Of a DNA stretch of 64,000 nucleotides, positions 34,761 to 46,594 are shown one piece after another (positions within the stretch are counted from its first letter, which is position 1; every line of letters starts with the position of its first letter). Source of the stretch: Tillus elongatus (taxonomy: Eukaryota > Arthropoda > Insecta > Coleoptera > Cleridae); NCBI GenBank assembly GCA_964006375.1, contig OZ023262.1, positions 87,369,654-87,433,653 of the forward strand. Direction: 5' to 3'. Both the position numbers and the translations under genes were made by a program. Under the pieces are notes generated by a model. The model was not told where the DNA came from, did no database searches, and was given only the letters and a program-made list of their open reading frames with translations.

Positions 34761-36171
34761 TTACCGGCACTCATGAAAACAACCTCACACCGGCTTGGAT
34801 GTCTTTTGCATATCCAAGTTGCGGACAAATGGATATGATATAAATATGAAAATAAATCATCCATATCATGTACAAATGAAATGTCCATGTACACGATTGT
34901 ATATCATATTCATATCTTTTAAATATGATTTTGCTTCCTGGGTATTTGTTATTTTGTTTGCAGAAACTGGTTCGATTGAGTAAAACGGATCATCCAAGCG
35001 ATTAATATGGAAAAATACTTACCTGCCGCCTTTAATTTCACAGGTGCATTCCTTTTGTAAATAAAAATGAAATTTTCGGTAAATTTGCGGATTATCACGC
35101 ACAAGGGGGGATGCTGAGAATTTTTTCTCAGAAACATGCTTGGAACCCCTTCTGGATGCCCAAACCACAAGAAATATTTTATGCAAACAGCCCATAAGAC
35201 AGTTACGGGACCAGGGTGAATAGGGGTTCCGGACGGGGAAGAAGATAAAAAGGAAATAGCGGAAAGCGGGAAATAAATAGCTTAGTTGGACCTCTATAAG
35301 CCTCTATCCCAGTTTGCCGCTACACCTCCTTCAAATCCTGTTTACCTCTAGATTCACCGCAGGTCCCGTAACTTTCTTAGCTGTTTTTCCTAAGAATTTT
35401 TTTTGGTTACATTGTTCTTATTTATGCATTGACAATGATTGGAAGCATGCAGGAGGGGAAGGAAAACCGCTGCGAGGAAGCAGCGAACTAAGATTTTCAA
35501 TTTATGTTTAAATTGTTATGTCATTTCATTTTTTTAAAAATATTTTTCTAAAAATGATTTTGAGGTTGCCCTGCTTGTCAGTCTTACAAAGTAAGCTGCA
35601 ATATTTAATCACTTTCAAAACGTGTGGATACAGCAACAGTTAATAAGTGTTTGAAAGGGTCTGGGTGCAGAAAGTATTTTACTGTAGAGAATTTTCGTTA
35701 AAATATTTCAAATCCGATAACTCAATAAATTTCCCATTAAACAAGAATGTGCAATATTGAACCGTAGTAAAACCTATGTAAACCCAGCGTGGGTACTAAA
35801 TTAAAAAAAAAGAACTTCGCGAATAACTACAAATTTGTTTTAAAAAACTTTTTTCTTGTTTATTGTTTGCAAAAACTAGTTCGATTGGGTTGAATTAAAC
35901 GAAACCATCCAAGCAACTAATAAGGAAAAATACCTGCCATATTTCTAATTTGGCAGGTATTTGTAAATTATTAATTTTTTTCTTAAAAACTTTTGTAACT
36001 TTAATAAAATTTGTCACACAATTTTTTTAAAGATACTTGGAGTACTTACATATTATACCTACCAAATTTTAATTTTCTAGCTCTATAGAAAATATAAATT
36101 TTTTCAAATAATCGCTAACTTGGACTCTGAAACTAAGCTCCAAGGTCCATCCAAATTTAAAGAATTAGTTT
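34761..36171. repeat. Repeat-derived interval incl. a diverged fold-back copy
   Basis: 35065-35480 resembles the left arm of the fold-back element at 38892-39720 (ctcagaaacatgct, ctggatgcccaaaccacaag, ggaaatagcgg) but is much diverged. Flanking segments 34947-35045 and 35865-35950 match each other (ttcgattg, catccaagc, ggaaaaatac), as though one repeat had been split. Confidence 0.5.
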
Positions 36172-36184
36172 TAATAATATATCT

Positions 36185-36240
36185 TTTTTTTGTTCCCTCA
36201 GGGCTCGTCCGCGGCTTTGCCGCCCCGATAACACTGAAAA
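36185..36240 (-). mobile_element. Extremely short LINE insertion, 56 bp, 13-bp target duplication
   Basis: Perfect duplication taataatatatct at 36172-36184 and 36241-36253. Between them lies the 3' end of the same LINE seen at 20656-21631 (cctcagggctcgtccgcggc, then tttgccgccccgata) with a poly(A) tail, i.e. a T run on the plus strand. Confidence 0.9.
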
Positions 36241-36253
36241 TAATAATATATCT

Positions 36254-36548
36254 TACTAATAGTGTACAATTATTATGAAAATTCACTACTATAACGCACT
36301 TGCTGCTTCCCTAACTTTTTTTATTCCACTTCAGATTGATTAAATGCTGCTGAAAACAAAAAGGCAATGAATCATTTAATAGGGCTGCTCGATGACGTTC
36401 CAAAACACTTGGATAACCTATTATGATATGAATAAACTCCGCTGGTTAGGTTTGATTGATTCATGTGAGAAAATAACTTACATAAGCTAGCAGTTATGTC
36501 AATAAACGTCTTATTTATAAAACGGTAAAAAAATTGGTATCAACTTAC
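36254..36548. other. A-type tip plus intron sequence
   Basis: An A-type tip (ctataacgcacttgctgc) is at 36285-36312. The rest is unremarkable intron sequence adjoining a GST donor site. Confidence 0.6.
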
Positions 36549-36690
36549 TATGTAATTGGCCAGACTTGGAAAAAGGTAAGTAGCTTCGAAAAATAATCGC
36601 TGGTTGACAATTGCACCCTTCTTGGCATCCTTCGGATACAAACTATCGTCTTTGGCGTATTGATCCACTAAATATTTCATAATTGCGTGA
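36549..36690 (-). CDS. Glutathione S-transferase (delta/epsilon type), domain-junction exon
   Basis: 142 bases: one base completing a Ser codon, then 47 codons from HAIMKYLVDQYAKDDSLYPK to LFPSLANYI. With the preceding exon it forms D-S-H-A-I, the glutathione-contacting motif of epsilon GSTs (E/D-S-R/H). KDDSLYPKD and VNQRLFFE are typical of the linker and the first helix of the C-domain. Acceptor cag at 36691-36693 and donor GTAAGT at 36543-36548 (read on minus) are clean. No disruption is seen. Confidence 0.96.
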
Positions 36691-36909
36691 CTGAAAAACA
36701 AAGACGTAATCCTATATTTGCTTACTTTCTTTCGTTAAGGCGTGATATTTAGAAAGTAATTTCGGGCGACATGTTAATTATGGGCCACTGATAGGTTCAG
36801 CAACCTAATTTAAAATAGATTTAGTAAATCTAAAGACGGTAATCTAAATATGTGACGTTCGTGAGACCTTGTATACGCAATTGATTGTTTTTGACATCTT
36901 TAGTGGGAG

Positions 36910-37220
<311 letters not shown>

Positions 37221-37430
37221 CCATCGGTGTTTTAAGTGGAGATTATTGGGGTTTTTAAAGAAGTAAACATTGTTTTAATTAAATAACTTAACTTCAAGGT
37301 TTAACATAACATATGACATATGCGAGCCTGCCACAGGGATGATCTGTCCATCACGAGGTTTCCGTTTCCACTCATCTGACTGTCTTGGCTGTCAACTAAA
37401 ACAAGCTTTCATAGAGTAGTAAGTAACAGA

Positions 37431-37608
<178 letters not shown>

Positions 37609-37729
37609 TCTTCCTTGTTGTAACAGATCTTACCTGTGTCAAGTCTAAGATAATGCAAGAATAAAATTAAAACTCAATATCAGAAAACTGTTAATGTCTA
37701 AGAATAACATATAAATTCATGGCACATAG

Positions 37730-38770
37730 TCCTCATATCTTTTAAGACGAATAATATTTCGTTTGAGTCTTAAAACCGGAACACTACCACCCCGGATTGT
37801 ATCTTCTCTTATTTTATCACCTTGTATTTCACTTTCTTCTAGTTTTCCCCCCATATAACTCTCCCTTTAAACTTCTGTAGAATCTTTCTTAGTCTCGTCC
37901 TCCACCGTTAAACCTTGTTTATTTATTTTCTCTTCTCTCCCTTCCTTCAGATTAATTCTGTCTCTAATGTATCTTGAACCAGTCGTTTCCACTTTGTATG
38001 ATCGATCGCTAAATTTTTTAGTAACAACACCTAGTTGCCATAGCTTTTCTGTATCTGGACGTAACTGCACTTGTACGCCTTGGCCTATATTTAACTCAGG
38101 TAGGTCCCTTGCTTTCCTGTCATAATAATGCTTAGCATACTTTTTGTTTTTTTTTCTAATTCTACAGGAATATTGTTGATAACTTGAGGTTTAAGCTTTG
38201 ATTCCTTTGATGGAATGTCACTTTTTGTTGATCTGGACATAAGGCGTTCGACAGGGCTATGAGCTACTTTGTTTGACGTATTCCTGCAATGGAGTAAAAC
38301 CTACCATAAGTCCTCACTGGTATATTGTGCTTTCTTCATTAATTGTTTTCGAATTTTCACTGCTGATTCGGCTTTGCCGTTACCTTGTTGGTGGTAAGGC
38401 GAAGATGTAACATGCTTGAACTGGTATTTCTCAGCAAATTCTTTCATTTCTTTATTAACAAAGTTAGTTCCATTATCACTGCAGCATACAACTGGTACGC
38501 CAAATCTACTAAAAGTCTGTTTCAGTGTCTGTACTACAGACTGAGTGGTTAGATCTTTTAGAAAAGTTAACTCAAAATAATCTGAATAATGATCTACAAC
38601 TACCAACATTTTACACTGTTTACTGTAATATGTAACAAAGAAGATCAACTGAATCATACTGAGAAGGATAACTAGGTATTTCATGTGACATCATAGGTGA
38701 GTGTGGATGTACAGAAGTATACTTTAGGCAAGTTCGACACTTTTGAACTTTATCTTGAACAAAATTACTT
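37730..38770 (-). pseudogene. Ty3/gypsy integrase fragment
   Basis: Minus-strand order: zinc-binding end KVQKCRTCLKY, catalytic core LVVVDHYSDYFELTFLKDL (first Asp), VPVVCCSDNGTNFV (second Asp), SSPYHQQGNGKAE (catalytic Glu, in the open frame 38301-38684). After a frame break near 38300 the C-terminal domain RPDTEKLWQLGVVTKKF then SDRSYKVET follows (37867-38070). It resembles the gypsy integrases common in insects. No LTRs or other pol domains adjoin it. Confidence 0.87.
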
Positions 38771-39757
38771 ATGGTTTAAAAATATACAAAAATTTTCCGA
38801 AAATAAACTTAAATGTTGGTTTCCTAACCAACAAAGCTTACGTTAATAGCAAATTGAGTTATTGAAATTTGAAGGATTTAACGAAAATTCGGTAAATTTT
38901 CAGCTCCCAAACGCTTTTCAAAAAATTATTTTCAGAAACATTACTAGGACCCCACCTGGATGCACAAACTACAAGGAAAATTTCTTGTTCATACCCCCTA
39001 AGGAAGTTGCTGGACTGGGAATGAAAGGGGTGCTGGGCGGGGTAGGTAGTAAAAAGGAAATATGAGCAGAAAATGCGAAGGAAACTGCTTGAAAGCTGTC
39101 TATTTGAAGCCATATCCCCATTAAATCCTGCCTACCCCGCACAGCACCCCCATTTGCCCCAGCTCACGTAACTTCTTTGGGGGGTATGAAGAAGAAGTTT
39201 TTCTTGTGGTTTATGCAACGAGGGTGGTTGTATGCACACGAGGTGGGAAGGATCATGCCTACGACGAAGCAGACCCGCTGTTCGACTTGCGGCAGGGGCG
39301 GGGGGTTGGGGGCGGCTGCTTCGTCGTGGAGATTTTCCTTGCCCCTCACGTGCATACAACCACCCTCGCTGCATAAACCACAAGAAAAATGTCTTGTTCC
39401 TACCCGCCACGGAGTTACGGCACCTGGGGTGATAGTGGTGCTGTGCGGGGTAGGCAGGGTTTAAGCGGGATATGGCTTCAAGATCTGAAAAAGACAGCTT
39501 TCAAGCCCGTTTTATTCGCATTTTCTGCTCATATTTCCTTTTTACTACCTACCCCGCCCAGCACCCCTACTCACTCCTGGTCCCGTAACTTCCTTGGTGG
39601 GTGTGAAGGGTGTGAACAAGAAATGTTTCTTGGGGTTTGTGGATCCAGGGGGGGGGGCATAGGCAGGTTTCTGAAAACAGTTTTTTGAAAAGCGTTCGGG
39701 AGCTAAACTGCAAGGTTCCCGAAAATTCGCTACCAAAACGCACTTACTGCGTCCAGA
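38771..39757 (-). mobile_element. A-type element interrupted by fold-back element P4
   Basis: A-type interior (tgttggtttcctaaccaac, caaattgagttattgaaatt) up to 38891, then P4, then gaaaattcgctaccaaaacg and the tip cttactgcgtccag at 39721-39757. Confidence 0.7.
38892..39720. mobile_element. Fold-back element P4, ~829 bp, GC-rich, 9-bp target duplication
   Basis: Nearly the whole unit is a palindrome centred near 39305. Mutually inverted pairs include aaaaggaaatatgagcagaaaatgcg with 39517-39545, gttgtatgcacacgagg with 39345-39362, and gcctacgacgaagcagacc with gctgcttcgtcg. Flanked by gaaaattcg at 38883-38891 and 39721-39729, perfect 9-bp duplications. The overlapping open frames on both strands at 39132-39740 arise from the palindrome and are not supported as genes. 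Confidence 0.88.
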
Positions 39758-39879
39758 TTTTTTTCTTACAAACGCATCATATTTCTATATAATATGTATA
39801 AATGCATTAACGAATTTGTTCTACGAAAACTAGCTAAAAACAATTATAGACCGTTCAACCATAAACTTTACTAAACCTA

Positions 39880-40567
<688 letters not shown>

Positions 40568-40649
40568 TAATCATCATGTAGATAAAGAAAATCTCAAGTC
40601 AATAAAAAATGTCAGGCAGTCGCGACAGTTAGATGTTTACGAAAGTATG

Positions 40650-40856
40650 TATATACATTTTCGAACCATTTTCTAAATTTTCAAACAGTAAAGTTATTTT
40701 GATGACATATGGTATATTGCTTCCACTATATAGGTTATACTGGTAATCAAATTTCACGCCTGCTTTCTTTAAAAGAAAATGCATATTTGCTAATAAAAAC
40801 GTATTTATAAAAATTCTCTACCATAACGCACTTGCTGCGTCCACACTTTTTATATT
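40650..40856 (-). mobile_element. A-type element half, inverted
   Basis: Reverse of the A interior (tataggttatactggtaatc, gcctgctttct) ending in the tip ccataacgcacttgctgcgt at 40820-40842. Confidence 0.75.
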
Positions 40857-41085
40857 GTAGGCTAAGTACTTTACAGTATCTTCTCGTATATTCCGAGCCA
40901 TCTACATCATACAACAGATGTAAAATAAACTCATTAATGGTATATATTTGGCCTTTAATAAGAGATAGAAGAAATAATGTAAAGTTAAAATTAACAATCG
41001 CAGTAAATTGCACTAATTGGTAGTTGTAATAGCAAACTTATGGAAGTCACATAGTTACAGATCAAAAATAAATTAAAATGATTAC

Positions 41086-41144
41086 CTGTCATACAGTATG
41101 AAGCCACCATCGTTTATAGTTGGTACAGTATGTAACGGGTTCAT
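41086..41144 (-). CDS. Glutathione S-transferase (delta/epsilon type), early exon
   Basis: 59 bases encoding MNPLHTVPTINDGGFILYD plus two bases of a Ser codon. N-P-x-H-T-V-P carries the cis-proline loop of the thioredoxin-like GST domain and the glutathione-contacting His. Acceptor cag at 41145-41147, donor GTAAT at 41081-41085 (minus). The ATG is internal: about 50 residues, including the catalytic Ser, must come from an upstream exon that I could not find between here and 64000. Either it lies beyond the window, or this copy has lost it. Confidence 0.93.
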
Positions 41145-41282
41145 CTGAAATGAAAATAAAATAAAATAAAATTAGGTTATTTTATTTAGTACCCAAGTTT
41201 GGGCAGGACACTAACAAGTAGTTTTTTTATGAAAATTAGTAGTTTTATTTTATTTGTAAATCAGCTGATTTACACTAATTTA

Positions 41283-41405
<123 letters not shown>

Positions 41406-41437
41406 GTGTGTTTGTGTGTGCGTGTGTGTATGATATA

Positions 41438-43146
41438 CAGTAGGGTGCGAGTTTTACGAGTAGCAGATTTAACGAACTTTTAATTTAACGAGCAAATTTT
41501 TGTGATGGGAATGCACTTGTGTAAGAGAAAATGCTAATTTATTTCTGATTTAACGAGACTGCTTTTTAGGCGAATTCAGTTTTATCGAGGTAACTATTGT
41601 ATTGACCTGTTCAAATTTTTATTGGGATACACAGATATGCGAAAATAATCAAAAGCGCTTTGTCTTTCTGTGAATTTCCTTGCATCTCTACCTAAAAATA
41701 TGAGCATTCAGGCACACTAAAACTAGATGCACATGATTTTTGATTATGACATGATATTAATTGGTAATAAATTTTACTGTACACAACACCAGAGAAAATA
41801 TTTATGGGTTATTCCACTCACACAATGATAGAGTCTCTCTTACTAGTTGAAATCAATGTACGTTAATTCGTTACAACTCTACATTTGTGAGGCTTATGTT
41901 TTTCTGTTTAAACCTTGAAACTTGCACCTTATTCAGATCAGTTTTCGATCAACGCGCGTTTGAGTCAGGTACATAGAGTCTTGTTTACAGGACGTCCACG
42001 TCTGATATTAAAAGAAAACGCCTTACTCTTGAAGAGAAAATGTCTATATTAAAACAACCGAAAACCGGAACGAAAAAAAGTGATATGTGTAGGCAGTACA
42101 GTATTGCATTGTCATTACAACATTACATTATCAACAATTTTAAAGTGCCAAAATGCTATTGCCCAGGCTAGTGATTCCAATACTATTGACAACAAGAGAA
42201 AAAGCCTGAAAACAAGCGACATGGAAAACTTTGACAAATCATTGTTTGATTGGTTCAAATATGAGAGGCACGCAAATACTTCCCAGCTGTTTATCTTATT
42301 GGTACAGAAATGGGACATATAGAGTATTTCCAGTGTTCTACAGGTTGTGTTTCTCGTTTAAACAGATCCATTCAATTAATCCAGGAAAATTTTTTGGGGA
42401 AGCGAAATCTGTAAATAAGGAGTCACATCTGATTGGTTTCAAAATAACTTCCGAGAAATATCCGAGGAACATCAGGCATGTGATGCATTAATGCAGACTA
42501 GAAAGGACTTTTTTTACAAAATGTTGCCGAACAAAATTCTCAAATTAAAAAACGAAAAATGTGTTGGTGGGAAGTTATCCAAATGATTGTACTAGTTTGT
42601 GTAAATTATGGCGGTTCTGAGTTTCGAAGAATATTGGATACTGGCAAAGCACAAAAACTACGATGTTTTAAGAACATAAAGCGTTTGTCGGTGAAATATG
42701 TTGCTAATAAAAAAGATTCCTCCGAGAAGCCTAAAATATTTTTAGAGAGGGCCTCAAACTCCGAGAATGAGCTAAGTTTATTTATATTAACTTCCATAGA
42801 AAACTTTTTGGAAAAGAAGAAAAAAGAAAAACCCACAGTATGAATGAAAACCACGGACTACTTTTTATGATGTGTATAAAGTTAGATTAAGTAATAATGT
42901 GCAGTATATAGAGTGATGTATTTTTTTATGCGAATAAAATTGTTCATTCAAACTAGGCCGTTCAGGTAATTTTCAATATTGATGGAGTGGGTTAGAGGGG
43001 AGTAGTCCGGTTTGTACACTTACGTATGGGTGTGTACGCACCTACCTTTTTTTGTAGTTACCTCTTGGTTCTGATATAACGAGATCCGGTTTCTACGAGA
43101 TATTATTGTTGGTCCCTTGACTCCTCGTTAAATCCGGATTCTACTG
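41438..43146 (+). mobile_element. pogo/Tigger-like transposon remnant, 1709 bp
   Basis: Imperfect inverted ends CAGTAGGGTGCGAGTTTTAC and, inverted, CAGTAGAATCCGGATTTAAC, each followed by acgag-type words, with TA on both sides (41436-41437 and 43147-43148). Inside, RLTLEEKMSILKQPKTGTKK is the CENP-B/pogo N-terminal helix-turn-helix, and DKSLFDWFKYERH in the next frame is the second DNA-binding domain. Open frames 42080-42322 and 42559-42843 are leftovers. The DDE catalytic core is not recognisable. Confidence 0.72.
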
Positions 43147-43379
43147 TATTTGGCTCTCGGGAACTTCGTCTAGGATTTATTAAAACTCAAAATTTCAGCC
43201 TCAGTTTTAGAACCATTTTCAAGAGGTTAAGGAAATGATCTCTAAGGCCTCATCTCCATACTCCTTAGAGCGGTAGATTAGGTTAGGTTGTTGTGGGTCA
43301 ATTACGGGCCCTCAATTTTCCTGCTACTCAAATCTCTCTGGAAATCATCTCTAAGTTCTCAGAGTGTTCATTTAATTCC

Positions 43380-44030
43380 AAGGATGCCTCGAAAAGTTAT
43401 CTGATGCATAAGAAACCACGGCGGAACCACTTGTGTTGAACAAACTGATACCGTAGAGGCGATCTCCATCGAGATTTGAGGAGTAAGCACATTGAGGTCC
43501 CGGTGCGATGTTCCTAATTTCCCTGAGTATTCTTTCCTTAAAATCGTTCAAAATCAAAGGCTGTGTTTTGTACACTCTGTTTTCAGATGCCCCTATTAGG
43601 AATAGTCTAAAGGTGTAAGATCTAGTGAGATCAGAGGCCATTCTATGAAACATCTTCTTGCTAGTCAGTTTTGTGGAAAGCTTTCATTTAAATACTTTCG
43701 AACAGGAAGAGCATAGTGCGCCGTCTTGTTGCAACCATATTCTTACATTTGGACGATTGTGATAAGGTGCATTGGGAAATAACTCTACTAAGGCTGGAAT
43801 GACTTAGTCCCCTACCAAATATCCATTTCTGTTAACATTTTCAATGCAATGAAAATAGATCCAATCACATGATCTCCAACGATACCAGCCTAAATGTTGA
43901 CTTTCTCAGGACGTTGGGTATGGATTCCTCGCATCCAATGGGTGTTGTCCTTTGTCCGGTATCTGCAGTTTTGCCAATTTACCTCGTTATTTAAAACAAA
44001 TGTTGCTCCACAAAAAAATAATGCAGAAAA
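43380..44030 (-). pseudogene. DUF4817-type mariner transposase, C-terminal half
   Basis: Minus-strand translation: ATFVLNNEVNWQNCRY, THWMRGIHTQRPEKVNI, AGIVGDHVIGSIF, then DLTPLDYSY and ASENRVYKTQPLILNDFKER with EIRNI. It belongs to the same broad superfamily as H1 and M1 but is a different lineage by sequence. Multiple stops. The final open frame is 43372-43653. Confidence 0.7.
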
Positions 44031-44089
44031 TTGAATCATAACTCCCACGTAGCTGTGATAATGTACTCTCTTTTCTCATAAAATGAATT

Positions 44090-44703
44090 TAGATAACCAT
44101 GCCTCCTAACACAATGTTTTCCAAGATAACTCGAAGCGTTCCTTTGTCCGGTGCTACCTGTATACCAAATTTGAAGGTGATATCTCAATTCGTTCAAAAG
44201 TTAGTGTGCCGACTAACAAATAGACGTACAGGCCAACAGACCAACCGAACGACAGACAAAAAAATGTTGTTCCAAACATAAGCTTTGATATATGTTTAAA
44301 GACTTTTAACGCTGTTTTAGCAATTAAAATTTCGACATTTCTGTCACCGATATTCCACCTCCACACATTCAATTCCTAATTTGATGTTAGCACAGAATAC
44401 CATATGTTTAATGAAATTGAAAGTTTACTAATAAAAGAACTCAAAAACGTTATACTACTCGAGTTTAAACGATTTTTTCAAATTTTCACCAACAACCCCC
44501 CCCCCATTTCTCTCCGACCCCCTTGAGTGATTTTACGTATAAACAACTCCAACCGTTCGCTTGTAAGGTGCTAACTGTGCATCAAATTTGAAGACGATAT
44601 CTTAATTTGTTCTAAAGTTATCGTTGCTACTAACAGACAGACATGCAGACCGACAGACAAAAAAAATGTTCCAGAATTAAGTTTTATATATATTTTGAGA
44701 CTT
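44090..44703. repeat. ~418-bp tandem repeat, left block
   Basis: Two units share ccgttc/cgttcc-type words, aaatttgaagacgatatct, cagacagacatgcagaccga and the run to tatattttgagact. The phase between matching words at 44137 and 44555 is 418 bp. A further unit lies right of the BEL element (56170-56590). Confidence 0.7.
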
Positions 44704-45000
44704 GTGTCGGCCGTGGGATTTAAATAGAAAATCTAAAACCAAATTGACACATAAGATCTTAAGAAAAAAGTGGTCTGTATGCGAAACTAACAAACACGTA
44801 ACAAATTAAAAACAATACTTAGAATAAGTACAAAGCAAACATATTATAAATATTAAAATAACAATAAAAAACTTATCGGTCAACTGATGTTTTACTGACG
44901 GAAAATGCTTCCAAAAAGAAAAGGCATATAAGGGTTGGGAAGGTAATATAAATAATCTGGAGGCACCAACAACTCAGGGACTAACTGAATTAATAAACAG

Positions 45001-45291
45001 CCTGGAAGCAGCAGGTGCGTTATGGCAGTTAATTTTTATAAAAATGCTTTGAATAGCTAATATGTCTTTTTAATTCAAGCAGTCATCTAATTGATTACCG
45101 GTATAACCTATATAGCAGAAACAATGTGCCATCTTTTATCAAAATAACTTATTGTTTGAAAATGTACAAAAATTTTCCGACAATAAACTTTAAATGTTGG
45201 TTTCCTAGCCACCTTAGGTTAATAACAAATTAAGTTATTGAAATTTGAAGCATTTAATGAAAATTTGCTAACATAACGCACTTGCTGCGTC
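45001..45291. mobile_element. A-type element copy 3
   Basis: Tips ggaagcagcaggtgcgttatgg and aacataacgcacttgctgcg, interior like 2741-3058. Confidence 0.75.
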
Positions 45292-45515
45292 TTTTTTTCT
45301 TACAAACATATTTCAATAAAAATTGCAATTAAATAAGGCTGTTCGAAAAAAATTGTAGGGATCACCAACGACTTATGGGCCAGCCTGTGATTGTCAAAAT
45401 AATTTAATAAGATGCAGCTCAAGACACCATATCTTAACTTATACAATTTTTTCTCGTCTCTTGTATAATAATAATTTTATTGAGCTTTACCGTAGAAATG
45501 CGTCACCCTGTATAT
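45292..45515. repeat. B repeat block, copy 3
   Basis: atcaccaacgacttatgggc, gatgcagctcaagacacca and an end gcgtcaccctgta resembling a mariner terminus. Confidence 0.6.
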
Positions 45516-46129
45516 ATGTAAACAGATCAAAACTGAACGCAAACGGATTCCAGGGGGTCTAGTTTGTGCTCATTTGAATAAATCTTTTTAAAATTCTAAA
45601 GACATGGTCTCCTTATTGTCGAACTTTTTGTACGAAAATTAGCTAAAAATTATGGACCGTTAAACCATAAACTGAACTAAAACTATCACCGAAGCATCAG
45701 AGAGAAAATAACTAGCCTGTTGCATATCAGCTCTTTTTGTAAAACTTCGATCCTTTATATGTGTTGATAAAACATAACAAACACTGTTTAGTCCACCCAC
45801 TAACATTAATAAAATCATAAAGGAATAATTTGCACTTGTATATAAAAAGTTACCAAATAACACAAATAATGTGTCAACTGAAACAGATAAAACAATCTAA
45901 TACCATACGATAAACGTCAGTTACAGCATGTAACAGACATGCGCAATAATATTAAATGTTCCGTTGCCAGGCAACGCTCAGGCATACTAGATCTCATATA
46001 AGCTAGGTTTGCCATGGTCAATGAAACTCGGTGATATTAAAAATAAATGTTTCAAATTTGAATAGGTCAATTTTAGGTAAACCTAGAAAGCTAATTTTTG
46101 ATACATCTTTAGGCCTTTCCCAAAGCAAC

Positions 46130-46310
46130 ATGTACACCAAATTTCATCGTAATGGCTTCGGAATTTTTTTCGAAAGAAAACTCAAAACTTTCCCGGAAAG
46201 CCTTGTCCGATTTTCCTGGTTAACAGACTTATCCAAGCTATTAATAAAAGCAAAGCATTTGCCGAGTTTCATCAAAATCGGTTAATTATTTTTTGAGTTA
46301 TCGGTTGGAT
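46130..46310 (+). repeat. F-type fragment without TA tract
   Basis: ttttcctggttaacagactt, atccaagctattaataaaag and ttttttgagttatcggttgg. It ends where the TA tract would begin. Confidence 0.7.
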
Positions 46311-46594
46311 ACCAAAAACTCAAGAAGTTGAACTCAGGTTTAATTTAAAAATAATACAGGGGTTGCCATCTGCCTCTCAATAAATTTGAAATAAAATATC
46401 CTAGTTAAGAACTACTATTTAATATATAATGAACTAAAATATACACCACAGAGCGGCGATAACACACCCCTTGACCTGAAAGACTGTTTCAGAACGTAAT
46501 ATTGAAATTAAAAAAAAAACAAGATTACAAATGAAAACTAATAATAATAAAAGAAGACTAATAAAAAGTAAAAGTTTATTGGGATGGTAGTGGG

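Larger units (their letters stand above)
24976..36548 (-). other. GST intron (11.6 kb) with nested elements
   Basis: Interval between two GST exons. It holds a 2.9-kb fold-back element, an RTE-like LINE, a jockey/CR1-like LINE, a degenerate gypsy element and smaller repeats. Confidence 0.8.
44704..46463 (-). mobile_element. BEL/Pao 3' LTR, with inserted A/B/F repeats
   Basis: Directly repeats 55442-56169: TGT(G)CGGCCGT.G at the left, then ctggaggcaccaacaa, ctcaagaagttgaac and acagagcggcgataaca at the right. A foreign segment 45000-46317 (A copy 3, B block, F fragment) interrupts it. Confidence 0.68.

Noticed and set aside
39132..39740. Several overlapping open frames on both strands
   Set aside because: A GC-rich palindrome has few stops and mirrors frames on both strands. 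No domain is recognisable.
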